From: a virus
Direction: 5' to 3' (one strand)
DNA length: 30,979 nt
IMG/VR virus record: IMGVR_UViG_3300020408_000025
Span: 1-30,979 of that record
Part shown: positions 1 to 6,134 of the stretch, piece by piece
Numbering within the stretch: the first letter of the stretch is position 1
Layout of the letters: each line of letters opens with the position of its first letter
Made by a program: the position numbers and the translations under genes
The notes under the pieces: model-generated
The model's database searches: none
What the model saw: the letters and a program-made list of their open reading frames with translations, nothing else
Told to the model about the DNA's origin: nothing

Positions 1-42
1 ACATTAACATCGATGAGTACAAGAGTCAAGAGGGTCGGTATC

Positions 43-68
43 TTGACCCTCAATAATTGTGCTATAAT
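43..68 (+). promoter_or_regulatory. Putative extended -10 promoter
   Basis: TATAAT at 63-68 is preceded by TGC, giving an extended -10 (TGnTATAAT). A TTGACC at 43-48 is only 14 bp upstream, too close for a standard -35. The -10 ends 23 bp before the ATG at 92, the spacing seen at many other genes in this window. Confidence 0.55.
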
Positions 69-91
69 TACACTGTAACCTCTAGGAGACG

Positions 92-328
92 ATGACAAAG
101 TATTTCTACACTGTTGACCACTTCATTCCATTTCCTCGTTCTGAATATGGTGGAGTGTGGGTTGTTGTTGCAGAAAATGATGAAGAATGTTTTGATCTGA
201 TCACTGCTGAAGATGAAGGAGCGAATGATGACTATTATGGTCGCCTTCGTGAAAACATTTTGAAGGCACCAGCGTATCCACTTGCAGAAAATGCTGAGTC
301 CTGCATCGTGGAGCAGTTCACAACCTGA
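92..328 (+). CDS. Small acidic phage protein, unknown function
   Basis: 78 aa, not recognised. Start chosen at ATG 92 because AGGAG at 84-88 is a good ribosome-binding site 3 nt upstream. The product is acidic in the middle (a run of D/E around residues 26-48) and has an aromatic-rich N-terminus with no membrane segment. It stands alone, with its own promoter at 63-68 and a strong terminator at 351-373, so it is probably a monocistronic early-type gene. Function cannot be inferred. Confidence 0.75.
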   Translation: MTKYFYTVDHFIPFPRSEYGGVWVVVAENDEECFDLITAEDEGANDDYYGRLRENILKAPAYPLAENAESCIVEQFTT

Positions 329-350
329 AGACAATCTGGAATGTGGTACA

Positions 351-373
351 GGGGGTGCAACACCCCCTTTTTT
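351..373 (+). terminator. Intrinsic terminator
   Basis: Perfect 7-bp GC-rich stem (GGGGGTG / CACCCCC) with a CAA loop, followed immediately by six T. It ends the transcript of the gene at 92-328. The next promoter box begins 5 nt after the T run. Confidence 0.9.
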
Positions 374-378
374 GCGCC

Positions 379-400
379 TATACTAGGACAGTTCAGGAGC
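379..400 (+). promoter_or_regulatory. -10-only promoter with CAGTTCAGG initial sequence
   Basis: TATACT at 379-384, then CAGTTCAGG at 389-397, whose last bases form the AGGAG ribosome-binding site (395-399) for ATG 408. Near-identical arrangements occur at 3190, 1942 and 7816. No -35 is visible because the terminator T run lies just upstream. Confidence 0.6.
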
Positions 401-407
401 ATACCAC

Positions 408-806
408 ATGGGCACCAGATCGCGAATTGGCATAAAGACTAAGCACGGCATCGTTTCGTGCTACCACCACTGGGATGGGTATCCTGAGTGGTTGGGTCGC
501 ATTCTACAGGAGCACTATAACAATCGTGAGAGTGCCACTCAATTGATTGATGGTGGTGACATGAGTTCGTGCTGGTCCAACGAACTTTGGGGCAAGAAAC
601 TTCCAGAAGGAAAGTTTCGTCCTGAATACTATACGCTTCGTGGTGACACGGATGTTCATCCCATCTTTGCTGAGGACATGGATGAGTATTTGCAACAGTG
701 TACGGATTCTTGGGGCGAGTATGCCTATCTGTTCGTCCATGGCGAATGGAAATGCTTCAAAAATTCTGGTGAATCTGTTTGCATTTCTGCCCCAAATCCT
801 GTATAA
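408..806 (+). CDS. Conserved phage protein with MGTRSRIGI N-terminus
   Basis: 132 aa. The N-terminus (MGTRSRIGI, then a YHHWDGYPEWLG motif at about residues 19-30) matches a conserved hypothetical family that I recall from many phages and plasmids. Its biochemical role is unknown to me. The protein is rich in Trp, Tyr and His, with no signal peptide or membrane segment. AGGAG at 395-399 sets the start. A TATAAT for the next operon lies inside its last codons. Confidence 0.8.
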   Translation: MGTRSRIGIKTKHGIVSCYHHWDGYPEWLGRILQEHYNNRESATQLIDGGDMSSCWSNELWGKKLPEGKFRPEYYTLRGDTDVHPIFAEDMDEYLQQCTDSWGEYAYLFVHGEWKCFKNSGESVCISAPNPV

Positions 807-807
807 T
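802..807 (+). promoter_or_regulatory. Putative -10 box (TATAAT)
   Basis: A consensus TATAAT overlaps the 3' end of the preceding gene (stop codon at 804-806) and sits 25 nt before ATG 833. It could drive the three-gene operon 833-1312. Confidence 0.5.
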
Positions 808-832
808 TAAATGGTGTTGAGCAGAGGACTTC

Positions 833-988
833 ATGACTCAGGAAGTAGAACTTCAAATTGGAATTCCCGATTACTACCGTGAAGATCTCGACTCACACGA
901 GTTCGACAAGTATCTAGAAGATGCATCTGTTAAATCACAGGCGCTAGGCATCTCACTTCAATTCTATTTGATGGAGTTTCGTGAGTAA
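833..988 (+). CDS. Small acidic protein, unknown
   Basis: 51 aa (N-terminus MTQEVELQIG). Not recognised. AGAGGA 6 nt upstream of the ATG supports the start. First gene of a tightly packed three-gene operon: its last 8 nt overlap the next gene. Contains many D/E residues and no hydrophobic segment. Confidence 0.65.
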   Translation: MTQEVELQIGIPDYYREDLDSHEFDKYLEDASVKSQALGISLQFYLMEFRE

Positions 989-1157
989 CACATTCACAAT
1001 CACCGACAACATCACTCGTAAAAAACTGAAAATTACATTTTCGGAATTTTATGATTTGATTATCGGTTGCAAATGTGCCGTCGATATATATGACGGAGAT
1101 TCTCGATCTAGAGATTTCAAAACACTTTCAAACAAACTTATCAAAATTTCTGAATGA
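981..1157 (+). CDS. Small protein, GTG start, unknown
   Basis: 58 aa starting at GTG 981, inside the end of the previous gene (8-nt overlap, translational coupling). N-terminus MSNTFTITDN. Its stop TGA overlaps the next ATG (ATGA at 1154-1157). Both junctions argue that it is real despite its size. No recognised family; mixed charge and no membrane segment. Confidence 0.65.
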   Translation: MSNTFTITDNITRKKLKITFSEFYDLIIGCKCAVDIYDGDSRSRDFKTLSNKLIKISE

Positions 1158-1312
1158 CTGATTTCAACTACGATCACTCCAACTTCGATATTCGTGAACT
1201 CGAAGAAGATGCATGGGAGTCATTTCTTGAATCATCTGAAGATGATTGGCAACCACTCGGAATCGTAGAGAGCATGGATCCCGAAACAATGGAACTACTG
1301 AAAGAGTTCTGA
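1154..1312 (+). CDS. Small very acidic protein, unknown
   Basis: 52 aa, start coupled to the previous stop by ATGA. Strongly acidic with very few basic residues (runs such as ELEEDAWESFLESSEDDW), a composition typical of phage host-takeover peptides or DNA mimics. Function not assignable. Followed 20 nt later by an intrinsic terminator that closes the operon. Confidence 0.65.
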   Translation: MTDFNYDHSNFDIRELEEDAWESFLESSEDDWQPLGIVESMDPETMELLKEF

Positions 1313-1332
1313 TTTCAGGTTTTCTATATAAG

Positions 1333-1359
1333 TGCTCTACATATAGTAGAGCATTTTTT
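1333..1359 (+). terminator. Intrinsic terminator
   Basis: 8-bp perfect stem TGCTCTAC / GTAGAGCA (1333-1340, 1346-1353), 5-nt loop, then six T. Closes the operon 833-1312. Confidence 0.9.
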
Positions 1360-1371
1360 GTCTACTAAATT

Positions 1372-1545
1372 ATGCTCATGGATGAAGCAACAAAGTTGAT
1401 CCTTGCCAAATTTCAGATCGAAGGTGTCATGAAGTTGATTAAGGGAAATCCTTATGAACACCACATGCTTATGCATCTCAATCCAGTTTATTATGAACTG
1501 AAACGACAGTTGACTAATCTTGACAAAACACACTTGTCCGATTAA
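1372..1545 (+). CDS. Small helical protein, unknown
   Basis: 57 aa from ATG 1372. An in-frame ATG at 1378 is equally possible, since no ribosome-binding site distinguishes them. The sequence is rich in Leu, Lys, His and Met and should be largely helical (for example MKLIKGNPYEHHMLMHLNP). It resembles small unassigned proteins I recall from cyanophages, but no function is known to me. It is followed by a 27-nt gap and then the next gene. Confidence 0.65.
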   Translation: MLMDEATKLILAKFQIEGVMKLIKGNPYEHHMLMHLNPVYYELKRQLTNLDKTHLSD

Positions 1546-1572
1546 AATTAACCCACTAGCACGGAGTCTCCG

Positions 1573-1752
1573 ATGGATCGTACACTTTCCAAAAAACTCA
1601 CCAGATACCGCATCACTCTCGATGTCATGATTGATGGGACAGCGAGTGAAGTTCCCTCTCATTGGGACTGGGATAAACTGCTCCAACTCGAAGGAAATGA
1701 GCAGATCAATGATGTCTATGTTGAAAATCTCGGAGATTACAAGACCCCATGA
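1573..1752 (+). CDS. Small protein, unknown
   Basis: 59 aa (N-terminus MDRTLSKKLT). The upstream sequence has only a weak GGAG at 1563-1566. It contains a VPSHWDWDKL segment at residues 27-36 and an acidic C-terminal half. The stop overlaps the next ATG (ATGA at 1749-1752), so the two genes are coupled. No family recognised. Confidence 0.65.
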   Translation: MDRTLSKKLTRYRITLDVMIDGTASEVPSHWDWDKLLQLEGNEQINDVYVENLGDYKTP

Positions 1753-1883
1753 ACGAAAATGAGTTTTTTCAAATAATGGGAATTGATGTAAAAGAAAGTA
1801 ATGATGAAACCACTTTTTTCTACGAAGAGTATTTCTATGATGATGTTGCCGTTGGCGATACACTAGAGACCTACGACCCATGA
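1749..1883 (+). CDS. Small acidic protein, unknown
   Basis: 44 aa, coupled to the previous gene by ATGA. Very rich in D/E, F and Y (FFYEEYFYDD at about residues 23-32). No family recognised. A terminator follows at 1913-1937. Confidence 0.6.
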   Translation: MNENEFFQIMGIDVKESNDETTFFYEEYFYDDVAVGDTLETYDP

Positions 1884-1912
1884 GGCAACAGGGGACAGTT
1901 CGTGAACTGGTT

Positions 1913-1937
1913 GGGAGTCTTGCATGACTCCCCTTTT
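1913..1937 (+). terminator. Intrinsic terminator
   Basis: GGGAGTC (1913-1919) / GACTCCC (1926-1932) with a 6-nt loop, then C and four T. A smaller perfect inverted repeat, CAGTTC-GT-GAACTG, lies just upstream at 1896-1909. Confidence 0.75.
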
Positions 1938-1941
1938 ATGC

Positions 1942-1963
1942 AATACTACGGATAGTTGAGGGA
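1942..1963 (+). promoter_or_regulatory. -10-only promoter
   Basis: AATACT at 1942-1947 directly after a terminator, then AGTTGAGGGA, which supplies the ribosome-binding site for ATG 1968. Same layout as the modules at 379 and 7816. Confidence 0.45.
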
Positions 1964-1967
1964 ACCC

Positions 1968-2192
1968 ATGTCTACCACCATCAAGATTGAGCAACTCAAC
2001 CCAGACCTGGGTGAGATGGGTTGTTCGTGGAATGTTGGCAAGTATCTTCGTTCTGCTGCCATTGAGGCAGACATCGCAGAGATCCTACGAGAGAACGAGA
2101 TTGATGAAAAAATCGTTAATCTCATCTGCGACACAGTTGTAGATCACTTTGCCACCGCAGAATACCTGGAGCACGCTGATGACAGTTTCTGA
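1968..2192 (+). CDS. Small acidic helical protein, unknown
   Basis: 74 aa from ATG 1968, with GAGGGA 5 nt upstream. An upstream in-frame TTG at 1956 is less likely because it lies in the ribosome-binding site. The C-terminal two-thirds (residues about 27-70) is an acidic, amphipathic helical region. No family recognised. The last 14 nt overlap a 31-aa membrane-peptide gene. Confidence 0.7.
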   Translation: MSTTIKIEQLNPDLGEMGCSWNVGKYLRSAAIEADIAEILRENEIDEKIVNLICDTVVDHFATAEYLEHADDSF

Positions 2193-2274
2193 TTTTCAAA
2201 TGCTGGTATTGCTTTTGATGCCAGCAATGTTGATGTCTGTTCTTATTCTCTGGACATTTGCTGCTGGAGGTTAA
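2179..2274 (+). CDS. 31-aa single-helix membrane peptide
   Basis: 31 aa, starting 14 nt inside the previous gene. Residues about 7-29 form one hydrophobic helix (LVLLLMPAMLM, then SVLILWTFAAGG), giving a short cytoplasmic head and a membrane anchor. The GGAGG ribosome-binding site of the next gene is embedded in its last codons, so it fills the gap exactly between its neighbours, which supports coding. Could be a holin-like or membrane-modulating peptide; no family assigned. Confidence 0.55.
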   Translation: MTVSDFQMLVLLLMPAMLMSVLILWTFAAGG

Positions 2275-2276
2275 TT

Positions 2277-2663
2277 ATGGGAAGACCAAAACTCATCGGA
2301 CCATTGACTGCTTCTGAAACAAAGAAGAAGAAGCAAAGAGAAAAGTGGTATGCAGATCCAAAAAACAAAGAATTAACAAAGAAACGAGCACTTGAGTCTA
2401 AGAGAAGAACTCAGGAATGGTTCAAAGAAGAGAAAAAAAAGTATGAATGTTCTCATTGTAAATCCAAAGGATATGGAAAACTTGGATTTTATGATTTGTC
2501 TCACTCAAGGGTAGATCAAGTATCTGAACTGGTTGGTAGAGGCAGTCGCAAAAAAATCAAAGAAGAGATGGAATCAAGAACATGTATCTGTGAAAGTTGC
2601 TGGCACTTGCACTATACATGCGTACAATTTCACTTCCCGAAGATAAGTTTAGATGACATCTAA
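2277..2663 (+). CDS. Basic zinc-binding protein, degenerate HNH-like
   Basis: 128 aa; start fixed by GGAGG at 2266-2270. The N-terminal 57 residues are very basic and helical (Lys/Arg-rich, nucleic-acid binding type). The C-terminal half has paired cysteines: C58-x2-C61, then H76 in YDLSH, then C105-x2-C108 with H110 and H112. This spacing resembles the zinc-ribbon scaffold of HNH nucleases, with DLSH at the first HNH position and CESCWHLHY at the last. The second catalytic Asn is not evident, so it may be a DNA-binding relic rather than an active nuclease. Confidence 0.65.
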   Translation: MGRPKLIGPLTASETKKKKQREKWYADPKNKELTKKRALESKRRTQEWFKEEKKKYECSHCKSKGYGKLGFYDLSHSRVDQVSELVGRGSRKKIKEEMESRTCICESCWHLHYTCVQFHFPKISLDDI

Positions 2664-2714
2664 AGAAAAACTCCTATTTGTTTGTTCGTTTATTTGGTTT
2701 TTGCATTGGGGTCA

Positions 2715-3197
2715 ATGTCTTACATCACTCATTCTGGATACGGTTATTCTAAAAAACTCTGCAAGGATATTGCTCAGTGGTTTGTGAACAAGTATTATCC
2801 ACGCCATAAACTTGACATTGATATTGTTCACCGATCATTGAAATGCGACAATGTTTTTGGATTGTGTGATGTAAATGGGAACATAGGTAGTCGCCCTCGT
2901 GCATTTTTGATTGATCTTCACTCAAACATGGACAAGGAATTGTATGCAAGAACCCTTTTGCATGAACTGACGCACATGGCACAGTGGATCGATGGTGCGC
3001 TGCACATGAAACATGGAAAATTGTGTTATTCACAAGAACCCGTGGAGAATTATTCATACGAAGATCAACCTCACGAGATTGAAGCAAGAGAAAGTGAGGT
3101 GATTCTGTATGATCTGTGGTTGATGGATCGAGATCGTGTGCCAGTTGGACAGGTGTCATACGGTTTCCCCAATCGTCTCTGTCAGTCTTCATACTAG
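2715..3197 (+). CDS. Putative SprT-like zinc metallopeptidase
   Basis: 160 aa from ATG 2715. The frame is open back to a TTG at 2682, which would add an 11-residue hydrophobic head, but that start has no support. HELTH at residues 83-87 is a perfect HExxH zincin motif preceded by a hydrophobic helix. PHEIEARESE at about residues 119-128 supplies a candidate third zinc ligand (Glu). The small size and an extended N-terminal alpha/beta region fit SprT/WLM-type minigluzincins, which cleave proteins on DNA. In a phage it may trim host or virion proteins. Active-site assignment is by motif only. Confidence 0.65.
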   Translation: MSYITHSGYGYSKKLCKDIAQWFVNKYYPRHKLDIDIVHRSLKCDNVFGLCDVNGNIGSRPRAFLIDLHSNMDKELYARTLLHELTHMAQWIDGALHMKHGKLCYSQEPVENYSYEDQPHEIEARESEVILYDLWLMDRDRVPVGQVSYGFPNRLCQSSY

Positions 3198-3216
3198 GAA
3201 TGTTCTCGAAGGTAAC
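3190..3216 (+). promoter_or_regulatory. -10-only promoter
   Basis: CATACT at 3190-3195 followed by AGGAATGTTC, closely matching the TATACTAGGACAGTTC at 379. Lies over the stop codon of the metallopeptidase, 26 nt before ATG 3222. AAGGT at 3210-3214 serves as ribosome-binding site. Confidence 0.5.
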
Positions 3217-3221
3217 TGCTC

Positions 3222-3455
3222 ATGCCACTCTTTTACCTGGGAAATGGTACTACAGGGTACATTCCCCGAAACGACTGGAATCGTGCAACCTATCGGGAAC
3301 TGAAGGCGATTCTGAACGAACTGCCCGAACGCTACCTGGATCAGACTGCCACCATTGAGGTCGATGACGAGTATTACGGTTTCGGAATCTCGTTTACTGG
3401 ACCTGCCCATCAGGTACTAGATTCAGACCATCTGTTTTTCTCTGCAAACAAATGA
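3222..3455 (+). CDS. Small protein, unknown
   Basis: 77 aa. N-terminus MPLFYLGNGTTGYIPRNDWN; contains a DDEYYGFGISF segment near residues 48-58. Not recognised. First gene of a chain of six genes (3222-4323), each overlapping the next by 1-4 nt, so it heads a translationally coupled operon. Confidence 0.7.
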   Translation: MPLFYLGNGTTGYIPRNDWNRATYRELKAILNELPERYLDQTATIEVDDEYYGFGISFTGPAHQVLDSDHLFFSANK

Positions 3456-3568
3456 GCAACCAAGTCACCTATCGCGGCGTCAAGTACACCATCACTCCTG
3501 AGAAAAGGATCGTGATGGAAACTCTGACCTTGCAGTATCGAGGCAAAACCTATTCCAAAGTGTCATGA
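3452..3568 (+). CDS. 38-aa double-YRG peptide, DUF4278-like
   Basis: 38 aa, coupled on both sides by ATGA overlaps. Contains two YRG motifs: TYRGVKYT at residues 6-13 and QYRGKTYS at 28-35. A YRG-x-x-Y motif near the N-terminus is the hallmark of the cyanobacterial DUF4278 family, whose function is unknown. The likeness suggests host ancestry. The assignment rests on this short motif. Confidence 0.5.
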   Translation: MSNQVTYRGVKYTITPEKRIVMETLTLQYRGKTYSKVS

Positions 3569-3765
3569 ACTTTCGTGTAACATCGATCAACTTTGACTTC
3601 GTGGATGGTAACTTCGAGTTGCCACCAAATATGCAACAAGAAGTCATTAATACTACCATGGGTAGTATTTGGGAGGCAGATGATGAAGATGATCTCATCG
3701 AAGAGATTACATCTGCTACGGGTTGGTGCATCAATTCAATCGATTACGAACATGTTCTGAAATGA
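3565..3765 (+). CDS. Small acidic protein, unknown
   Basis: 66 aa, ATGA-coupled to both neighbours. The middle is very acidic (EADDEDDLIEEI at about residues 37-48). No family recognised; no membrane segment. Confidence 0.65.
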   Translation: MNFRVTSINFDFVDGNFELPPNMQQEVINTTMGSIWEADDEDDLIEEITSATGWCINSIDYEHVLK

Positions 3766-3905
3766 TTGTATTTGCCTCATTGACTACACTTCGTCTGTTG
3801 ATTCTGTGGTGTGGAGTTGTCTATTTCATTCCACTGATTGATGAGGCGATTTACATTCAATCTGTTTACTCAGAGTACGCTGGTTCCGCACTTTGCCACC
3901 TATGA
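3762..3905 (+). CDS. 47-aa membrane peptide
   Basis: 47 aa from ATG 3762, coupled by ATGA at both ends. Residues about 3-27 are a continuous hydrophobic stretch (VFASLTTLRLLILWCGVVYFIPLI) that should span the membrane once, followed by a short polar tail. One of several one-helix peptides in these operons. Function unknown. Confidence 0.55.
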   Translation: MIVFASLTTLRLLILWCGVVYFIPLIDEAIYIQSVYSEYAGSALCHL

Positions 3906-4180
3906 CAGAACAATCACCCAACAAAAAAGATCTTGAAGAACTCATTGAGAACTATGCCTGGCATATTATCGATGGGTTAGATCATAAATCAGCAGATCAA
4001 ATGTTGTTTGATTTGTTGAAACGAGAGTATGAAAAGTTGACCTGGGATGAGGTTATTGAAGAGATCGTAGATCTTTACGATGAAGATACTTTGATTGATC
4101 TGCTTCCTGATCAACAACCAGAATTGACTGAGATTGGAAAACTGGAAGCAACCGCACCTGATTATGGAGTCGGAAAGTAA
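3902..4180 (+). CDS. Acidic helical protein, unknown
   Basis: 92 aa from ATG 3902, which overlaps the previous stop. A TTG at 3893 in the same frame is less likely. Highly acidic and predicted largely helical (residues about 10-70). No family recognised. Its stop overlaps the next ATG (TAATG). Confidence 0.65.
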   Translation: MTEQSPNKKDLEELIENYAWHIIDGLDHKSADQMLFDLLKREYEKLTWDEVIEEIVDLYDEDTLIDLLPDQQPELTEIGKLEATAPDYGVGK

Positions 4181-4323
4181 TGCACAAAACAACACTGGAT
4201 CTGTTCTGCAATGAAGATCCCGATGATTACAACATCGATAAAGCATTTGAAGAGGCAATGGAAGAGTCTGCCGCTCGTCTTAAAGTCACGGTAGATTACT
4301 ACATGGAAGAGTTCCTGATCTGA
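4180..4323 (+). CDS. Small acidic protein, unknown
   Basis: 47 aa, start overlapping the previous stop by one base. Acidic helical sequence (DKAFEEAMEESAARLK at residues 20-35). Last gene of the coupled chain that began at 3222. No clear terminator follows. Confidence 0.6.
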   Translation: MHKTTLDLFCNEDPDDYNIDKAFEEAMEESAARLKVTVDYYMEEFLI

Positions 4324-4374
4324 CCACCTGCCGAACCGTCCATCAGACCCCTTGGCAGCATCCAACATTCGTCC

Positions 4375-4380
4375 TACACT
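4375..4380 (+). promoter_or_regulatory. Putative -10 box (TACACT)
   Basis: TACACT ends 21 nt before ATG 4402, the same distance as the better-matched promoters elsewhere. Weak on its own. Confidence 0.3.
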
Positions 4381-4401
4381 CCTATCAAAGGGACACCAAT
4401 C

Positions 4402-4587
4402 ATGATTCTCTCTCAAGCGTCACGGATCACAGATCGTCAACGGGTCTGGGTTGCTCGCAACAACGATGACTCCACCTTCGGCACCATTGCATCACGGTGG
4501 GGTTGCAAGTCCTGGGTGCTCGCTGGTGCCTGGAGCAAACGATACAAGGAAGAGGCGATTGCTAAGATCCCCTCCTTTGAAGATTGA
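4402..4587 (+). CDS. Small basic protein, unknown
   Basis: 61 aa (N-terminus MILSQASRITDRQRVWVARN). Contains FGTIASRWGCKSWVLAGAWSKRY at about residues 26-48, a Trp/Lys/Arg-rich stretch that could bind nucleic acid. Weak GGGA 8 nt upstream of the ATG. No family recognised. Confidence 0.65.
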   Translation: MILSQASRITDRQRVWVARNNDDSTFGTIASRWGCKSWVLAGAWSKRYKEEAIAKIPSFED

Positions 4588-4613
4588 GTTTTTTCAAAAA
4601 ACATTTTTTTATC

Positions 4614-4796
4614 ATGGAACATTCTAATCCCTACACCGCTCAGATCATGAGCAAAGGTTATTCTGAAAGTGAGGCACGCCAAGTGTCACCTTCGCTCCGA
4701 AAAGAGCGAACCTTTCCTTGCACTATTGGAGGCAGAGTTTTCCAAACTCAATCAGAATATGATGATGCTCTCCACGATTTTCTCAATGGGATGTGA
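4614..4796 (+). CDS. Small protein, unknown
   Basis: 60 aa from ATG 4614. An in-frame TTG at 4584 would add ten residues but lies in the 3' end of the previous gene. There is no Shine-Dalgarno; the start is preceded by a T tract and ATC, a leader shared with the genes at 5570 and 8140. GGRVFQTQSEYDDALHDFL near the C-terminus looks like an exposed strand followed by an acidic helix. Not recognised. Confidence 0.65.
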   Translation: MEHSNPYTAQIMSKGYSESEARQVSPSLRKERTFPCTIGGRVFQTQSEYDDALHDFLNGM

Positions 4797-4810
4797 CAGT
4801 CCCTGAGGTG

Positions 4811-4847
4811 TCCCGAAAGCGGTTGCGTTCATCCGCAACCGTGGGGC
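4811..4847 (+). terminator. Long GC-rich hairpin without T tract
   Basis: Inner perfect stem CGGTTGCG (4820-4827) / CGCAACCG (4834-4841) with a 6-nt loop. An outer helix pairs TGTCCC (4809-4814) with GGGGCA (4843-4848), with one G-U pair. No T run follows, so it may be a Rho-independent variant, an RNA-stability element or a processing site. Confidence 0.45.
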
Positions 4848-4896
4848 ATCATTCACATAACGGCGAAACAACTCACGCCGCTCCTTCTATAACATC

Positions 4897-5412
4897 ATGT
4901 CTAATTTCACTCTTCAGCAACTCAACGACACTCTCGAAGAAGTGATTCATGCTCAGAATGTTCTGACTGAATCTGTGAAGACCATCGCAGTTTCTCTCGC
5001 TAAGATGGAAACTATCAAGAGTGAAAAGGAACAACAGGAAGATACCTGGGATGACTTCATTACAAAGGAAATGTCTGATTTCCTGGTTGAGTTCTACCCT
5101 GAGACTGCAAATTATGTCTCGGAAAATGTTGTAAAGACATTGCAACTGTGCCGCACTCATGGTGATTATCGGTCGTTGCGTCCGACTTATTTTCGATACA
5201 ATGCCTCTAAGAATCTCAAGGTTCGTCAGATGCTGAAACTAATATCTGCTGCGGATCGTATGAAGTTCTTCGGCAAATTTGCACACAGAAGTTATCACAA
5301 AGCATATCTTTATGTGCTGAAGAGTCAGATCAAATATGCAAAAGCATGTCCTGAATGTGGCATGATTGCAAACAAGATCTGGGATCGCATGGAGAAGGAA
5401 AGCATCATCTGA
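4897..5412 (+). CDS. 171-aa protein with C-terminal CPEC, unknown
   Basis: 171 aa. Residues about 5-45 are predicted coiled coil (LQQLNDTLEEVIHAQNVL and following). The C-terminal two-thirds is basic, with a CPEC pair near residues 155-158 that may coordinate metal or form a disulfide. No Shine-Dalgarno; the start is preceded by CATC. A long structured leader-like region follows. Not recognised. Confidence 0.7.
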   Translation: MSNFTLQQLNDTLEEVIHAQNVLTESVKTIAVSLAKMETIKSEKEQQEDTWDDFITKEMSDFLVEFYPETANYVSENVVKTLQLCRTHGDYRSLRPTYFRYNASKNLKVRQMLKLISAADRMKFFGKFAHRSYHKAYLYVLKSQIKYAKACPECGMIANKIWDRMEKESII

Positions 5413-5414
5413 TA

Positions 5415-5504
5415 GTGTAGGCAGCACAGTATTCAGCGTAAGACCTACACATAGAGAGGCAAAACAGTAAGAGAGATCGATAAACAGATCTACGCCTCTC
5501 TTAC
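5415..5504 (+). promoter_or_regulatory. Structured region with mutually exclusive stems
   Basis: Three perfect pairings are visible. GTGTAGG (5415-5421) pairs with CCTACAC (5444-5450). AGAGAGGC (5453-5460) pairs with GCCTCTCT (5494-5501). GTAAGAGAG (5467-5475) pairs with CTCTCTTAC (5496-5504). The last two share the same 3' strand and cannot form together. This is the architecture of an attenuator or riboswitch-type leader upstream of the gene at 5570, although no known class is recognised. Confidence 0.45.
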
Positions 5505-5569
5505 ACATATAAGGGAGAAAACTGTGGGGAGGAGTATTCTTTCCCATTTTTGTTGTTGAATTTTTGATC

Positions 5570-5716
5570 ATGAGTCTTTCACAAAAACAAATTCAGTGGC
5601 AACATGCTTTCTATGAATGGCATTTACATCAGACAGATGATACTGCTGCTGATGAACTGAAAGCACGCAAACAGTTGTTATCAATAATTCGGGAGAATCG
5701 TAGGAAGAAACAATAG
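5570..5716 (+). CDS. 48-aa basic protein, unknown
   Basis: 48 aa (N-terminus MSLSQKQIQWQHAFYEWH), Gln/His-rich then strongly basic at the C-terminus (IIRENRRKKQ). No ribosome-binding site; the start follows a T tract and GATC, as at 8140. It lies downstream of the alternative-stem region, which might control it. No family recognised. Confidence 0.6.
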   Translation: MSLSQKQIQWQHAFYEWHLHQTDDTAADELKARKQLLSIIRENRRKKQ

Positions 5717-5732
5717 TGGACAGTCGGAGAGG

Positions 5733-5774
5733 TGGTATAACAGTCCTGATGCATGGCACTGGTGTCTGTATTAT
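5733..5774 (+). promoter_or_regulatory. Tandem putative promoters
   Basis: TGG-TATAAC (5733-5741) is an extended -10, 10 nt after a GTGGACAGT element (5715-5723, shared with 7214). TATTAT (5769-5774) is followed by TCAAGTTCAAAGCAAC, matching the initial-sequence motif of the other -10-only promoters. It sits 24 nt before ATG 5799. Confidence 0.45.
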
Positions 5775-5798
5775 TAACTCAAGTTCAAAGCAACACCG

Positions 5799-6134
5799 AT
5801 GAACACCCCACAACCCACCAATCTGATCTCCGTCAAGTTCACTCGTGAGCAGTTGTATCAACTGCGAGACATGATCGGCAAGGAGTTCAATCACATGGTG
5901 ACTGCCTGGGTTCCTGTTGGCACCTTCGATAAACAAAAGGATCTTGCTTACGGTATCATCAAGGCAGTTGATGTTGTCATCGGTGTGGAAGACTATCAAA
6001 ACACCTATGGTGATGTTGAGAAGAACCCTTTTGCTCCCACAGTGGTAGAGTTCCTGAAGGATCGTCGCTACTGTGATGATGAGCATCTGGAGCAGCAAGG
6101 TGTAATGTGGAAACCTGAGATTCAGGTTGCCTGA
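5799..6134 (+). CDS. 111-aa protein, unknown
   Basis: 111 aa (N-terminus MNTPQPTNLISVKFTREQLYQLRDMI). The first 65 residues are predicted mainly helical; the C-terminus is acidic then ends in VMWKPEIQVA. No recognised domain. First gene of a coupled five-gene operon running to 7204: its stop overlaps the next ATG (TGATG). Confidence 0.7.
   Translation: MNTPQPTNLISVKFTREQLYQLRDMIGKEFNHMVTAWVPVGTFDKQKDLAYGIIKAVDVVIGVEDYQNTYGDVEKNPFAPTVVEFLKDRRYCDDEHLEQQGVMWKPEIQVA

Noticed and set aside
1880-1927. 15-codon frame ATG 1880 overlapping the previous stop
   Set aside because: Runs into the terminator hairpin; too short to support.
2653-2787. 44-aa hydrophobic frame starting ATG 2653
   Set aside because: Overlaps the end of the zinc protein and the first 70 nt of the metallopeptidase; no ribosome-binding site, and the overlap is too long compared with other junctions.
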